From PGZG01 sp046292765 (GTDB lineage: Bacteria; Pseudomonadota; Gammaproteobacteria; Pseudomonadales; Alcanivoracaceae), in the NCBI GenBank assembly GCA_046292765.1, contig JBKBQA010000001.1, positions 310,001 to 374,000 of the forward strand: DNA of 64,000 nucleotides, written 5' to 3'. Made by a program: the position numbers and the translations under genes. The notes under the pieces were generated by a model that was given only the letters and a program-made list of their open reading frames with translations, made no database searches and had not been told where the DNA came from. The stretch's first letter is position 1. The number at the start of each line of letters is the position of its first letter. Below are positions 32,991 through 42,023 of the stretch, in pieces.

Positions 32991-33066
32991 AGATAGGTCC
33001 ACAACGGTGTGAAGAATCGCCAGACTGTGGGACGGCAGATCGCAGCAGCATGGCCGCCTGATGATA

Positions 33067-33109
33067 GCCGGTCACAGGTCAGACGCAGAGCGTCCTTGCT
33101 GTGACCGGC
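33067..33109 (-). terminator. Compound hairpin after tex
   Basis: GCCGGTCACAG (33067-33077) pairs with CTGTGACCGGC (33099-33109), and inside the loop GACGC (33082-33086) pairs with GCGTC (33090-33094). The nested stem-loop lies 4 bp after the tex stop and 77 bp before gshA. There is no clear T-tract, so it may be a pause, an RNA-stability element or a weak terminator. Confidence 0.6.
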
Positions 33110-33113
33110 GACG

Positions 33114-35477
33114 TCAAGAGCGACCTTTCTTTTTAGCGTCTTCCTGGGCTTTGGCAAATAGTGCGGCCATGCCACCGGCCGGTGCTGCGGGTGCTGCTGC
33201 TTTTCCTCTGCCGCCGCCCTGGGGGCGCTGCCCCGACCGCGACGTGGAGGCGCTGCGGGGGTCCGCGGGTTTGTCATCATGGCGATCCTCAAGACGCATG
33301 GTCAGGCCGATACGTTTGCGGGCCAGATCCACTTCCACCACCTTGACCTTGACGATGTCGCCCGGCGCCACCACTTCGTGGGGATCCTTGACAAAGGAGT
33401 TGGAGAGCGCCGACACATGCACCAGGCCATCCTGATGGACGCCGATGTCAACAAAGGCACCGAAGTTGGTGACATTGGTGACGGCGCCTTCGAGGATCAT
33501 GCCGGGCTTGAGGTCCTTCATCTCCTCGACGCCTTCCTTGAACTCGGCTGCCTTGAATTCCGGTCGCGGGTCGCGGCCGGGTTTTTCCAGTTCGCTGATG
33601 ATGTCCTTCACCGTGGGCACGCCGAAGCGCTCACAGGTGTAATCGGCCGGATCCAGTTTGCGCAGGAAGCCAACATCGCCAATCAGATCCTGCAGAGGGC
33701 GACCGTGTTGGGCGGCAATGCGCTCCACCACCACATACGCTTCCGGGTGCACGGCGGAGCCATCGAGCGGATTCTCGCCGCGCATGATGCGCAGGAAGCC
33801 GGCAGCCTGTTCGAAGGTCTTGTCGCCGAGACGAGGCACCTGTTTAAGGGCATCGCGGTTGCTGAACACACCATTTTTTTCGCGAAAGGCGACGATGTTG
33901 CCGGCAATGGTGGCATTGAGCCCGGCGATGCGGGCCAGCAGTGGTGCCGAGGCGGTATTCACATCGACGCCAACACCGTTGACGCAGTCTTCGACCACGC
34001 CATCCAGGCTGCGCGCCAGTTTGATCTGGCTGACATCGTGCTGATACTGGCCGACGCCGATGGACTTCGGGTCAATCTTCACCAGCTCGGCGAGCGGGTC
34101 CTGCAGGCGGCGGGCAATGGATACGGCGCCGCGATAGGACACATCCAGATCCGGGAATTCGCGCGCCGCCAGCTCCGAGGCCGAGTACACCGAGGCGCCT
34201 GCTTCGTTGACGATGATCTTGCTGATCTTTAACTCCGGCAGCTTCTTCAGTACCTCACCGGCAAGTTTGTCGGTTTCGCGACCGGCGGTGCCGTTACCGA
34301 TGGCAATCAGCGCTACCTTGTACTTCATGCACAGGGCACCAAGTACCGCCAGTGACTGGTCCCAGCGGTTCTGAGGCACATGCGGGAACACGGTGCAGGA
34401 TTCCAGCAGCTTGCCGGTCTGATCCACCACCACCACCTTGACGCCGGTACGCAAACCCGGGTCCAGCCCCATGGTGGCGTGCATGCCGGCTGGCGGTGCC
34501 ATCAGCAGCGCCTTGAGGTTGCGCGAGAACACGGCAATGGCCCCTTCTTCGGCCATTTCTCGCACCCGGCCGAGCAACTCGGTTTCCAGGTGGGTGGCGA
34601 GCTTGATCTTCCAGGTCCAGCGCACGGTTTCCGCCAGCCAGGCGTCGCCAGGGCGCTTCTGGTGAGTCCACTCAATGCTTTTCGCGACCATGTCTTCACA
34701 CGGGTGTGGCTGAGCGGCTTCGAGCTCCTCCGGCAAGGTCATGCTGACGTGCAGCACGCCTTCGTTGCGGCCACGGAACAGGGCCAGAGCGCGGTGCGAG
34801 GGTATCTCGGCCAGCTTCTCGCTGTGGTCGAAGTAGTCGCGGAACTTGCTCGCCTCGTCTTGCTTGCCATCGGCCACCTTGGCCTGAACGATGGCGTGCT
34901 GCCACAGCCAGGTGCGCAGCCGGGTGAGCAGGTCGGCGTTTTCGGCAAAGCGCTCCATCAGGATTTGCTTGGCGCCGTCGAGGGCATCCTTGGCGCTGTT
35001 GATGCTGTGCTCGCTGTTCAAGTAGCCGGCGGCCAGGTCTTCCGGGGTTTGTGACGGGTCGGCGAGGATGGCGTCGGCCAGCGGCTCAAGGCCCGCCTCG
35101 CGGGCGATCATGGCCCGGGTACGGCGCTTGGGCTTGTAGGGCAGGTACAGGTCTTCGAGGCGGGTTTTCGAGTCGGCCTCGAGGATCTGGGCTTCCAGCG
35201 CCGGGGTCAGCTTGTCCTGCTCGCGGATGCTTTTCAGTATTGCGGTGCGGCGCTCTTCCAGTTCGCGCAGGTAGCGCAGGCGCTCATCCAGATTTCGCAG
35301 CTGGGTGTCGTCAAGGCCACCGGTGGCCTCCTTGCGGTAACGGGCGATAAAGGGAACCGTGGCGCCTTCGTCGAGCAGGGTAACGGTGGCGCGGACCTGT
35401 TCCACCTGGCAGTTGATCTCACTGGCGATGATCGCCTCGATGCTGGGACGTTTAGCGGGGGTCGACATGGAGGACAT
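33114..35477 (-). CDS. tex: Tex-family transcription accessory / RNA-binding protein
   Basis: A 787-aa nucleic-acid-binding protein homologous to eukaryotic Spt6. Domains in order: helical N-terminus (to about 320) with VPFIARYRKEATGGLDDTQLR; YqgF-like nuclease fold (MGLDPGLRTGVKVVVVD); helix-hairpin-helix region (VNTASAPLLARIAGLNATIAGNIVAFREKNG); and a C-terminal S1 domain (PGMILEGAVTNVTNFGAFVDIGVHQDGLVHVS). The tail is basic and Gly/Arg/Ala-rich. It affects transcription elongation and toxin expression in some hosts. The start at 35477 is retained because GAGG precedes it; a second ATG at 35468 has no ribosome site. Confidence 0.96.
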   Translation of the reverse strand: MSSMSTPAKRPSIEAIIASEINCQVEQVRATVTLLDEGATVPFIARYRKEATGGLDDTQLRNLDERLRYLRELEERRTAILKSIREQDKLTPALEAQILEADSKTRLEDLYLPYKPKRRTRAMIAREAGLEPLADAILADPSQTPEDLAAGYLNSEHSINSAKDALDGAKQILMERFAENADLLTRLRTWLWQHAIVQAKVADGKQDEASKFRDYFDHSEKLAEIPSHRALALFRGRNEGVLHVSMTLPEELEAAQPHPCEDMVAKSIEWTHQKRPGDAWLAETVRWTWKIKLATHLETELLGRVREMAEEGAIAVFSRNLKALLMAPPAGMHATMGLDPGLRTGVKVVVVDQTGKLLESCTVFPHVPQNRWDQSLAVLGALCMKYKVALIAIGNGTAGRETDKLAGEVLKKLPELKISKIIVNEAGASVYSASELAAREFPDLDVSYRGAVSIARRLQDPLAELVKIDPKSIGVGQYQHDVSQIKLARSLDGVVEDCVNGVGVDVNTASAPLLARIAGLNATIAGNIVAFREKNGVFSNRDALKQVPRLGDKTFEQAAGFLRIMRGENPLDGSAVHPEAYVVVERIAAQHGRPLQDLIGDVGFLRKLDPADYTCERFGVPTVKDIISELEKPGRDPRPEFKAAEFKEGVEEMKDLKPGMILEGAVTNVTNFGAFVDIGVHQDGLVHVSALSNSFVKDPHEVVAPGDIVKVKVVEVDLARKRIGLTMRLEDRHDDKPADPRSASTSRSGQRPQGGGRGKAAAPAAPAGGMAALFAKAQEDAKKKGRS

Positions 35478-35485
35478 TTCCCTCA

Positions 35486-35532
35486 GGCAAAAAACACAAC
35501 GGCCGGCATCATAGGCAATGATGCCGGCCGTT
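35486..35532 (-). terminator. Rho-independent terminator of the PilH-like gene
   Basis: AACGGCCGGCATCAT (35498-35512) pairs perfectly with ATGATGCCGGCCGTT (35518-35532), loop of five bases. On the minus strand this is followed by GTGTTTTTTG. It lies 28 bp beyond the receiver gene stop and just before the tex start, so it insulates tex from that gene. Confidence 0.93.
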
Positions 35533-35560
35533 CACAGATTGATTTTCGTGGCGGAAGCTG

Positions 35561-35923
35561 TCAGCTGAGCAGCTGATTGATCTTGCTGATCAGATCGTTC
35601 TCCTGCACCGGCTTGACCAGATAGCCGGACGCCCCCTGCCGCTCACCCCAAACCTTGTCGGTGTCCTGATCCTTGGTGGTGACCAGAATGATGGGGATAT
35701 GCTGGGTGGCCGGGTCCTTGGTGATCTTGCGGGTGGCCTGGAAGCCGTTCAGTTCCGGCATCACCACATCCATCAGGATCAGGTCGGGCATTTCAGCTTT
35801 CGACTTCTCAACCCCTTCCATGCCGTTGTTGGCGGTCACGGTTTTATGGCCATGGCCTTCCACGATCTTGATCATGTTGGCCATTTGGGTGGGGGAATCA
35901 TCAACAATCAGGATTTTTGCCAT
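35561..35923 (-). CDS. PilH-like single-domain response regulator
   Basis: A 120-aa CheY-fold receiver with no output domain. The phospho-acceptor is Asp52 (LILMDVVMPELNGF), with the acidic pair at D8-D9, the conserved Thr in LVTTKDQDTDKVWGERQGA and Lys in LVKPV. The TTKDQ-TDKVWG-RQGA stretch is near-identical to Pseudomonas PilH, which antagonises type IV pilus extension in the Pil-Chp system. No pil-chp genes adjoin, so it may be an orphan copy signalling elsewhere. Confidence 0.88.
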   Translation of the reverse strand: MAKILIVDDSPTQMANMIKIVEGHGHKTVTANNGMEGVEKSKAEMPDLILMDVVMPELNGFQATRKITKDPATQHIPIILVTTKDQDTDKVWGERQGASGYLVKPVQENDLISKINQLLS

Positions 35924-36073
35924 AGGTCTTCTTCTCCGTCCTCTCCCGGGCCATCTGGGTGGCCTTGCTCAGAAGCGCATCATAGCAGCGGCTCGCCAAC
36001 GGGACACCTGCTGTTTTGCACCTTAGCCCGCCCGGCGGCGGCCAGCGGCGGACGAGTGGCATGGTGCGGTCGA

Positions 36074-39000
36074 TTAGCGGCGGAAGGTAACCCGGGCGCG
36101 CCTTAGCCAGCGCAGCAGGACGATGCTGAGCCCGCCTTCGATCAGCAGTCTCACGGCCAGTTGCCACTGGCTGGCGGCCAGTTCATGCAGGGCCGGATCA
36201 AGACGGCTGGCGATACTGGCGATCAGTATCAGCGGCACGCCAGCCATCACCAGCGCCTGAACCCTGGCCCGCAGGGCGAGCTGTTGGCCGAGCAGGGCGG
36301 CCAGTACGCGCACGGTCTGCCAGCCCACCAGCAACCCGGCGATGACGGCGATGACCAGCGCGGCGCGAGGTCCATGCTGGCCCAACTGGCCGGGCAGGGT
36401 GGCAAGCAGATGGCTGGCCAGTTGCAGGCTGAACAGCACCAGCAGCCCCGCCGGCCAGAGCAGGCTACCTTTCAGGCCCGGTTCCGGCTCGGCGGCGCGC
36501 CGGTACTGGCGAGGGTCGAAATGCCAGATGCCGCTGACAGTGGCCGGCAGCCGCGTCGGCATCAGCCCCTGCAGCAGGCGCTGGCGAAGCGTCTCAAGTT
36601 TCGGCTTGGTCTCCTCGATGATCATCAGCATGCTCGGCACCACCAGCAGGATCAGCACCGTGCCGAAGCTGAGGCCAAATACCAGACTGACCGCCATTGG
36701 CTTCAGGAACTGCGCCTGCAGCGAGCTTTCGAACAGGATCGGGGTCAGCCCGGCGACGGTGGTGATAGAGGTCAGCAACACCGCTCGCAGCCGTCGCACG
36801 CAGGCCTCGACGATGGCCTCGAAGCGATCCATGCCATCCGCCACCAGTTGCCGGAAGAAACTTACCAGTACGATCGAATCGTTAACGATGATCCCGGCCA
36901 GGCCGAACAGACCCATGATCGAGAACATCGAAAACTTGACCCCGAACATCCCCATGAACAGGTGCCCGATCACCGCACCGGTAAAGCCGAACAGGATCGC
37001 TGTCATGATCGCGATCGGCCACGACCAGCTGCTGAACACCCAGGCCAGAATGATGTAGATCAGCGCCAGCGCCAGCATCTGTCCGGTGCGAACATCGCGG
37101 AGGTTTTCCGCTTGCTCCTTCAGCTTGCCCTCGACGTCGACGCTGATGTGATAGCGCGCCCGGATATCCGGCAGGACTTCATTAGTGAGGCTGGCGATGA
37201 TCTGGTTGGCGTTGCCCCGCTCGGGGTCGAGGTCCGCCGACACCACCACTGACAGGCGGCCATCGACCCGCCGCAGCATGTCGACACCCTGGCGGCTGCT
37301 GAAGGTAACCACGTCGCTGAGCAGCAGGGTGTCGCCATTCGGTGCGATCACCGGCATGCGGTCGAGGGCCGACAGGCTGCCGCGCTCGCTGTCCGGCAAC
37401 ATCACCCGGACCTCCACTTCCTCGTCGTGATCATTGAATAACTGCGCCAGACTGCCATCGAAAGCACTGCGCAACTGGGCCGCCACCGAGGTCAGGGTGA
37501 GGCCCAGAGCGCGGGCCTCCGGGGTCAGTTCAAAGGTGAGCTGTTCCTTGCCCCAGGGCAGGTCGTCATCGACATTGCTGATGCCGGCATAACGGTTCAA
37601 TGCCTGCTGCAGTTCCAGCGAGGCGGCCTTCAGCGTGGCGATATCGCTGCCGCCGAGACGCAGCGCCACCGGGCTGCCCGGCGGGCCCGCTTCCGGTTGG
37701 CCGATGGTGAGCTGGTCGAGACCGGGCGGCAGGATGATTTTCTTGCGCCAGGCGCGAATGAACGCATCGTTTGAGGTGCGCCGCTCGTTGCCGGTCCAGA
37801 CTTCCACCAGCAGGGTGCCGTAGTGATCGCCGAGTTTGGCCCGTCCGGCGACGATGCTGGGGAATCCGCTGGCGGAGCGATGGATCTGCACCACGGTCTC
37901 GACGATGTCATCGTCAAACTCGGCGTCGGTCTGATGCAGGGTCTCTTCAAGATGATCGAGGAAACGATTCACCGTACGTTGATCGGTGCCGGCACTGAAC
38001 TCCGCCACGGCGCGCAACTGATCGCCATCGACGGGAGGGAAAAAAGTGAACTTGAGCCAGCCAGTGGCGACCACCGTCACGGCCAGGAAAAAAGCGCAGA
38101 AGGCAGCGGTGACCACCGCATGGCGATGCTCAATGGCCCTGCGCACGATGGGACGGAAGGTCTCCTCGCGAAAGCGATGGAAGCGCAGGTCGAGTCGCTC
38201 GCGCACGCCGCCGATCTGAATCGGCGCCCGGGCAAAACTGTGATGCAGATGCCCCGGCAGAATCAGGAAGCATTCGATCAGCGAGGCAATGATCACGCAG
38301 ATCATTACGAATGGAATATCGAAGGCGATCTTGCCCATGGCGCCGCCCATCATTGCCAGCGGCAGGAAGGCTGCGATCGTGGTCAGCGACGACGCCACCA
38401 CGGGCCAGAACATGCGTCTGGCGCCGCCAATGGCGGCCCGCAGCGGCGACTCGCCCTGCTGCAGGTGGGTGAGGGTGTCCTCGCCGACGACGATGGCATC
38501 ATCGACGATGATGCCGAGCGCAAGAATCAGTCCGAACAGACTGATCATATTGATGGTGCCACCCATCAACAGCAGCACGCCGAGGGTTGCCATGAACGAC
38601 ACCGGGATGCCGACAGTCACCCACCAGGCCACCCGGGCGTTAAGGAAAAAGAACAGCGTGGCGATCACCAGAATCAGCCCGGTGATGCCGTTCCAGAGCA
38701 GGGTCTCAATGCGGTCGCGCAGGTGCTTCCAGGTTTCGAAGTAGACGTGCATGTGCATGCCATCTGGCAAGCTGGCACGGGCTTCCTCAATCCATTGCTG
38801 CATGATGGCGGCGGACTTCAGCGAGTCATCATGCTCTGCCCGCAGTACCTGAAGCTCGATGGCGGGAAAGCCACGGAAGGTCATGTAGGGCTGTTCATCG
38901 CGGGGGCGACGTTCGATCAGGGCAATGTCGCCGAGACGGAGCAATCGGCCAGTCTGGTCAGTGAACAACGGCAGGTCGGCGAAGCCGCCCTCGTCGCGAC

Positions 39001-39697
39001 GCTGGCCAAGGCCGCGCAGCTGTTTCGCCGCTTCATTGCGACCGACGGTGCCGGCGGGAATATCATCACTGAACTGCCGAATGCGCAGCGCCAGCTCATC
39101 CAGTGTCAGGCCCAGCTCGTGCAGGGTGGCGGCGGGAATCTGGATCGCCATTTCCTCGGCGGGCAGGCCGGCGAACTGGACCTGGCCGATACCCCGTGCC
39201 AACAGCTCGTTTTCCATCCGCCGCACCAGCGGTCGCAGCTCCGCCAGCGAGCCACGCTCGGTGTAGACGAGGATATTGGCAATGGGCGAGAAGCGATCGA
39301 TTTTCTGCACGATCGGTTGTTCTGCATCCTGCGGCAAATTGCGGATGGTGCTGATGCGCTGACGGACATCGGAGATGGCGAGACTGAGGTCGGTGCCGTC
39401 TTCCATTTCCATGAAGAAGATCGACCGTCCCTGCTCCGAGCGCGAGGTCAGCCGGCGCATATTGGCAAGCGTTTTCAGGTTCTGCTCCACCGGTACGGTG
39501 ATAGCCCGCTCGATATCTTCCGGGCTGGCCCCCCGCCACGGCACAGAGACGGTGATGTAGTCGAAATCAAAATTGGGGAATAGCTGACGGTTGAGTTGCT
39601 GCAGGCCATACAGCCCGCCCATCACCATCAGCAGCATGAGCAGGTTGGCGGCCAGACGGTGTTCGGTGAAGCTGGCGATCAGGCCCTTCTGGCTCAT
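36074..39697 (-). CDS. RND efflux permease with extra C-terminal membrane domain
   Basis: A 1207-aa inner-membrane proton-driven exporter of the HAE/AcrB-like RND superfamily. The twelve-helix core has the N-terminal helix (LAANLLMLLMVMGGLYG), the proton-relay aspartates D399-D400 in LILALGIIVDDAIVVGEDTL, the paired motif GLAGIIVNDSIVLVSFF in the second half, and two large periplasmic loops. Typical relatives end near residue 1040. Here about 130 further residues (1076-1207) form three or four additional hydrophobic helices and a basic end (RWLRRARVTFRR), which I do not recognise. It overlaps the fusion-protein gene by 4 bp. There is no outer-membrane factor gene nearby, so a TolC-type partner elsewhere is implied. 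Substrate unknown. Confidence 0.93.
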   Translation of the reverse strand: MSQKGLIASFTEHRLAANLLMLLMVMGGLYGLQQLNRQLFPNFDFDYITVSVPWRGASPEDIERAITVPVEQNLKTLANMRRLTSRSEQGRSIFFMEMEDGTDLSLAISDVRQRISTIRNLPQDAEQPIVQKIDRFSPIANILVYTERGSLAELRPLVRRMENELLARGIGQVQFAGLPAEEMAIQIPAATLHELGLTLDELALRIRQFSDDIPAGTVGRNEAAKQLRGLGQRRDEGGFADLPLFTDQTGRLLRLGDIALIERRPRDEQPYMTFRGFPAIELQVLRAEHDDSLKSAAIMQQWIEEARASLPDGMHMHVYFETWKHLRDRIETLLWNGITGLILVIATLFFFLNARVAWWVTVGIPVSFMATLGVLLLMGGTINMISLFGLILALGIIVDDAIVVGEDTLTHLQQGESPLRAAIGGARRMFWPVVASSLTTIAAFLPLAMMGGAMGKIAFDIPFVMICVIIASLIECFLILPGHLHHSFARAPIQIGGVRERLDLRFHRFREETFRPIVRRAIEHRHAVVTAAFCAFFLAVTVVATGWLKFTFFPPVDGDQLRAVAEFSAGTDQRTVNRFLDHLEETLHQTDAEFDDDIVETVVQIHRSASGFPSIVAGRAKLGDHYGTLLVEVWTGNERRTSNDAFIRAWRKKIILPPGLDQLTIGQPEAGPPGSPVALRLGGSDIATLKAASLELQQALNRYAGISNVDDDLPWGKEQLTFELTPEARALGLTLTSVAAQLRSAFDGSLAQLFNDHDEEVEVRVMLPDSERGSLSALDRMPVIAPNGDTLLLSDVVTFSSRQGVDMLRRVDGRLSVVVSADLDPERGNANQIIASLTNEVLPDIRARYHISVDVEGKLKEQAENLRDVRTGQMLALALIYIILAWVFSSWSWPIAIMTAILFGFTGAVIGHLFMGMFGVKFSMFSIMGLFGLAGIIVNDSIVLVSFFRQLVADGMDRFEAIVEACVRRLRAVLLTSITTVAGLTPILFESSLQAQFLKPMAVSLVFGLSFGTVLILLVVPSMLMIIEETKPKLETLRQRLLQGLMPTRLPATVSGIWHFDPRQYRRAAEPEPGLKGSLLWPAGLLVLFSLQLASHLLATLPGQLGQHGPRAALVIAVIAGLLVGWQTVRVLAALLGQQLALRARVQALVMAGVPLILIASIASRLDPALHELAASQWQLAVRLLIEGGLSIVLLRWLRRARVTFRR

Positions 39698-41031
39698 GGC
39701 GCGGTGGGCTCCGGCAGCACCCCGGTATCGCTGTCATCCTCGGTGATGACTTCGCCGGCAGGAGTCTGACCACTTTCGCTGGGTTGCACCCGCAGGCCAT
39801 CAATGGCGCCCGGCAGCTGGTTGACCACCAGCCGGTCGCCGTCGTTGAAATCACCCTGGAACAACAGCCGCCGTTCACCCTGATCCCCGACCCATTCGCC
39901 GATGCGGGTTACCGGCACAGTCTGCAGCCGATTGTCATCATCGAGACGATAGACCCGATCAAGGCCATGCAGCGCCGCAGCGGGCAGGGCGACAAGGCCG
40001 GTGCGGGGTGGCAGGGTCAGGGTCATGGGCAGGGGTCGGCCCAGTTCCGGGGTGACGTTATTGTCGTCGAGTACAAACAGTCCATCGACCCCTCCCCGGC
40101 CCCGCTCCACTTCACCGGCCAGCCGCGCCAGTCGCAGTGGCGCCCGTTGCTGCTCCACTAACAGTTCGCCGCGCAGCCCACCGCCCGCCAGACCAGCGCG
40201 GACTTCCGGCAGGTGACTGACCGGAATCTGGGCGCGGATTTCGATACCGCGGTCGGCATACAGGCTGATCAGCCGGTCCCCGGGGCGGACCCGTTCGCCT
40301 TCCGCCACATGGAGCGCCGTAATGCGACCGTCGAACGGTGCGCGCACCTGACTGCGGGCGAGATCAAGATCGGCCTGATCGCGGGCGGCGCGAGCTCGAT
40401 CTATATCACTGTCGAGTCGGCGCAGATCGTTCTGATAGTTACTGACCGCCAGTTGCCGGGTTTCGAGGCTCAGTTGCTGGCGGGTCAGGTTCTGGCGGGC
40501 TTCATCGAGCTGGGTTTGCGAGGCCAGATTGGTTTCCCTCAGCCGCTCCAGACGGGAGACGCTCTGTTCGGCCAGGCGGATCAGCTGCTGCTCCAGCTCC
40601 AGTGCCTTGCGGTCGCTCTGATGGCGTTTGATGGCGGTGGATTTCTGTGCCTCCGCCTGCGCCAGCGCTGCCTCCGCCTGGGCTCGGGCCAGCGCGGCCT
40701 CGCGCGGATCAAGCTGCAGAATCAGGTCGCCCTCGCTCACCCGGTCGCCGGGCAACGCCAGCGCTTGCTGCACCTGGGCGGTGACCGAAGACGACAGGTT
40801 GGCGCTGGCGGGGGATTCGATCCGACCGAACAGGGCGAGATGAGGGGAGAAGCTGCCTGGCCGGGCAACCTCCACCTGCACCCGCGGACTGGTGTCCGTC
40901 ACGTCCTGCTCGGGGGCGCTCGGCCGCAGCAGTACCATCAGGAATATCAGCACCAGTGTGCCGATCAGCAACCGCGGCACCGGCGGCAGTGCGCGCCAGC
41001 GATCATTCAGACGGGACAGCAGCTCGCTCAT
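39694..41031 (-). CDS. RND periplasmic adaptor (membrane fusion protein)
   Basis: A 445-aa adaptor linking the RND pump to an outer-membrane channel. After an N-terminal membrane anchor (PPVPRLLIGTLVLIFLMVLL) come a lipoyl-type beta strand region (LSSSVTAQVQQALALPGDRVSEGDLILQLDPREA), a long alpha-helical hairpin (residues about 115-225, rich in Ala/Gln/Glu/Leu), the second lipoyl half (VRAPFDGRITALHVAEGERVRPGDRLISLY) and beta-barrel domain, with an acidic Pro-rich tail. ATG 41031 gives a normal N-terminus; a longer frame reaches 41139 but has no ribosome site, and this start's is also weak. Its stop overlaps the pump start (ATGA). Confidence 0.92.
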   Translation of the reverse strand: MSELLSRLNDRWRALPPVPRLLIGTLVLIFLMVLLRPSAPEQDVTDTSPRVQVEVARPGSFSPHLALFGRIESPASANLSSSVTAQVQQALALPGDRVSEGDLILQLDPREAALARAQAEAALAQAEAQKSTAIKRHQSDRKALELEQQLIRLAEQSVSRLERLRETNLASQTQLDEARQNLTRQQLSLETRQLAVSNYQNDLRRLDSDIDRARAARDQADLDLARSQVRAPFDGRITALHVAEGERVRPGDRLISLYADRGIEIRAQIPVSHLPEVRAGLAGGGLRGELLVEQQRAPLRLARLAGEVERGRGGVDGLFVLDDNNVTPELGRPLPMTLTLPPRTGLVALPAAALHGLDRVYRLDDDNRLQTVPVTRIGEWVGDQGERRLLFQGDFNDGDRLVVNQLPGAIDGLRVQPSESGQTPAGEVITEDDSDTGVLPEPTAP

Positions 41032-41237
41032 GGCAACAAGGGGCCTCGGGCTGGAAAGCAGTTCCCGCATCATACCCGTACCGGTTTGCCGGCGGCAGTG
41101 AAGGTTGGTAACACGGGGGCGGTTGGCCGCTATGCTCACAGTTTGAAACCATTGTCGTCAGGCCGACAGCGTGGCAATGGTTGTAATGACCCGGCTACGC
41201 CGGGAAGATGCCCGCATCCTGCATAGTGGAGCTGGCC

Positions 41238-41954
41238 ATGAGTGCTGAGCAGCCCTCGGAAAAGATACTGGTGGTGGACGATGATGCCCGCCTGCGTGGC
41301 CTGTTACAGCGCTTTCTCGAGGAGCAGGGCTTCTACGTCAAGGGCGTCGGTGATGCCGAGCAGATGGACAAGGCCCTGTCCCGAGAGCTGTTCTCGCTGA
41401 TTGTGCTGGATCTGATGTTGCCGGGTGAGGATGGCCTGTCGATCTGCCGACGCCTGCGCGAGACCGGCGACGATGTGCCGATCATCATGCTGACCGCCAA
41501 GGGCGACGATAACGAACGCATCGAGGGTCTTCAGCTCGGGGCAGATGATTATCTGGCCAAGCCTTTCAATCCGAAGGAGCTCGACGCCCGTATCCGGGCC
41601 GTGCTGCGGCGACGGGTGCGTGACCTGCCCGGGGCGCCAAGTCGCGACCAGGAAGAAATCAGCTTCGGTCCCTGGAAGCTGAATCTGGGCACCCGCATCC
41701 TCAGCCGGGACGGTCAGGAAGTCGGTCTGACGACCGGGGAGTTCGCCGTGCTCAAGGCGCTGGCGCAGCACCAGCGTGAGCCGCTCACTCGCGACAAGCT
41801 GATGAATCTGGCCCGTGGCCGCGAATGGTCGGCGATGGAGCGCTCCATTGATGTTCAGGTTTCGCGTCTGCGCCGACTGATCGAGGAAGATCCGTCGCGG
41901 CCTCGCTACCTGCAAACGGTCTGGGGTGTCGGTTACGTTTTCGTGCCGGAATAA
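41238..41954 (+). CDS. ompR: Osmolarity response regulator OmpR
   Basis: A 238-aa OmpR/PhoB-type regulator. The receiver has the acidic triad with phospho-acceptor Asp58 (LIVLDLMLPGEDG), Thr and Lys positions (MLTAKGDD, YLAKPFNPKEL), and the winged-helix domain ends TRDKLMNLARGREWSAMERSIDVQVSRLRRLIEEDPSRPRYLQTVWGVGYVF. It is near the enterobacterial OmpR consensus and is the cognate partner of the following EnvZ. It controls porins and other envelope genes. ATG 41238 is preceded by GGAG; an in-frame ATG at 41208 is less likely. Divergent from the RND operon, which it might regulate. Confidence 0.95.
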   Translation: MSAEQPSEKILVVDDDARLRGLLQRFLEEQGFYVKGVGDAEQMDKALSRELFSLIVLDLMLPGEDGLSICRRLRETGDDVPIIMLTAKGDDNERIEGLQLGADDYLAKPFNPKELDARIRAVLRRRVRDLPGAPSRDQEEISFGPWKLNLGTRILSRDGQEVGLTTGEFAVLKALAQHQREPLTRDKLMNLARGREWSAMERSIDVQVSRLRRLIEEDPSRPRYLQTVWGVGYVFVPE

Positions 41955-42023
41955 GCACGGATTCCGCCTGCCCCGCAGGCGGGAATGTGGCATTCTTGCC
42001 GCATCGTCTCCGGGAACCCTGTT

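Noticed and set aside
37823..39583. 586-codon open frame antisense to the RND pump
   Set aside because: Shadow frame: composition is Gln/His/Gly-rich without any domain, and it lies wholly inside the pump gene, which has clear family motifs.
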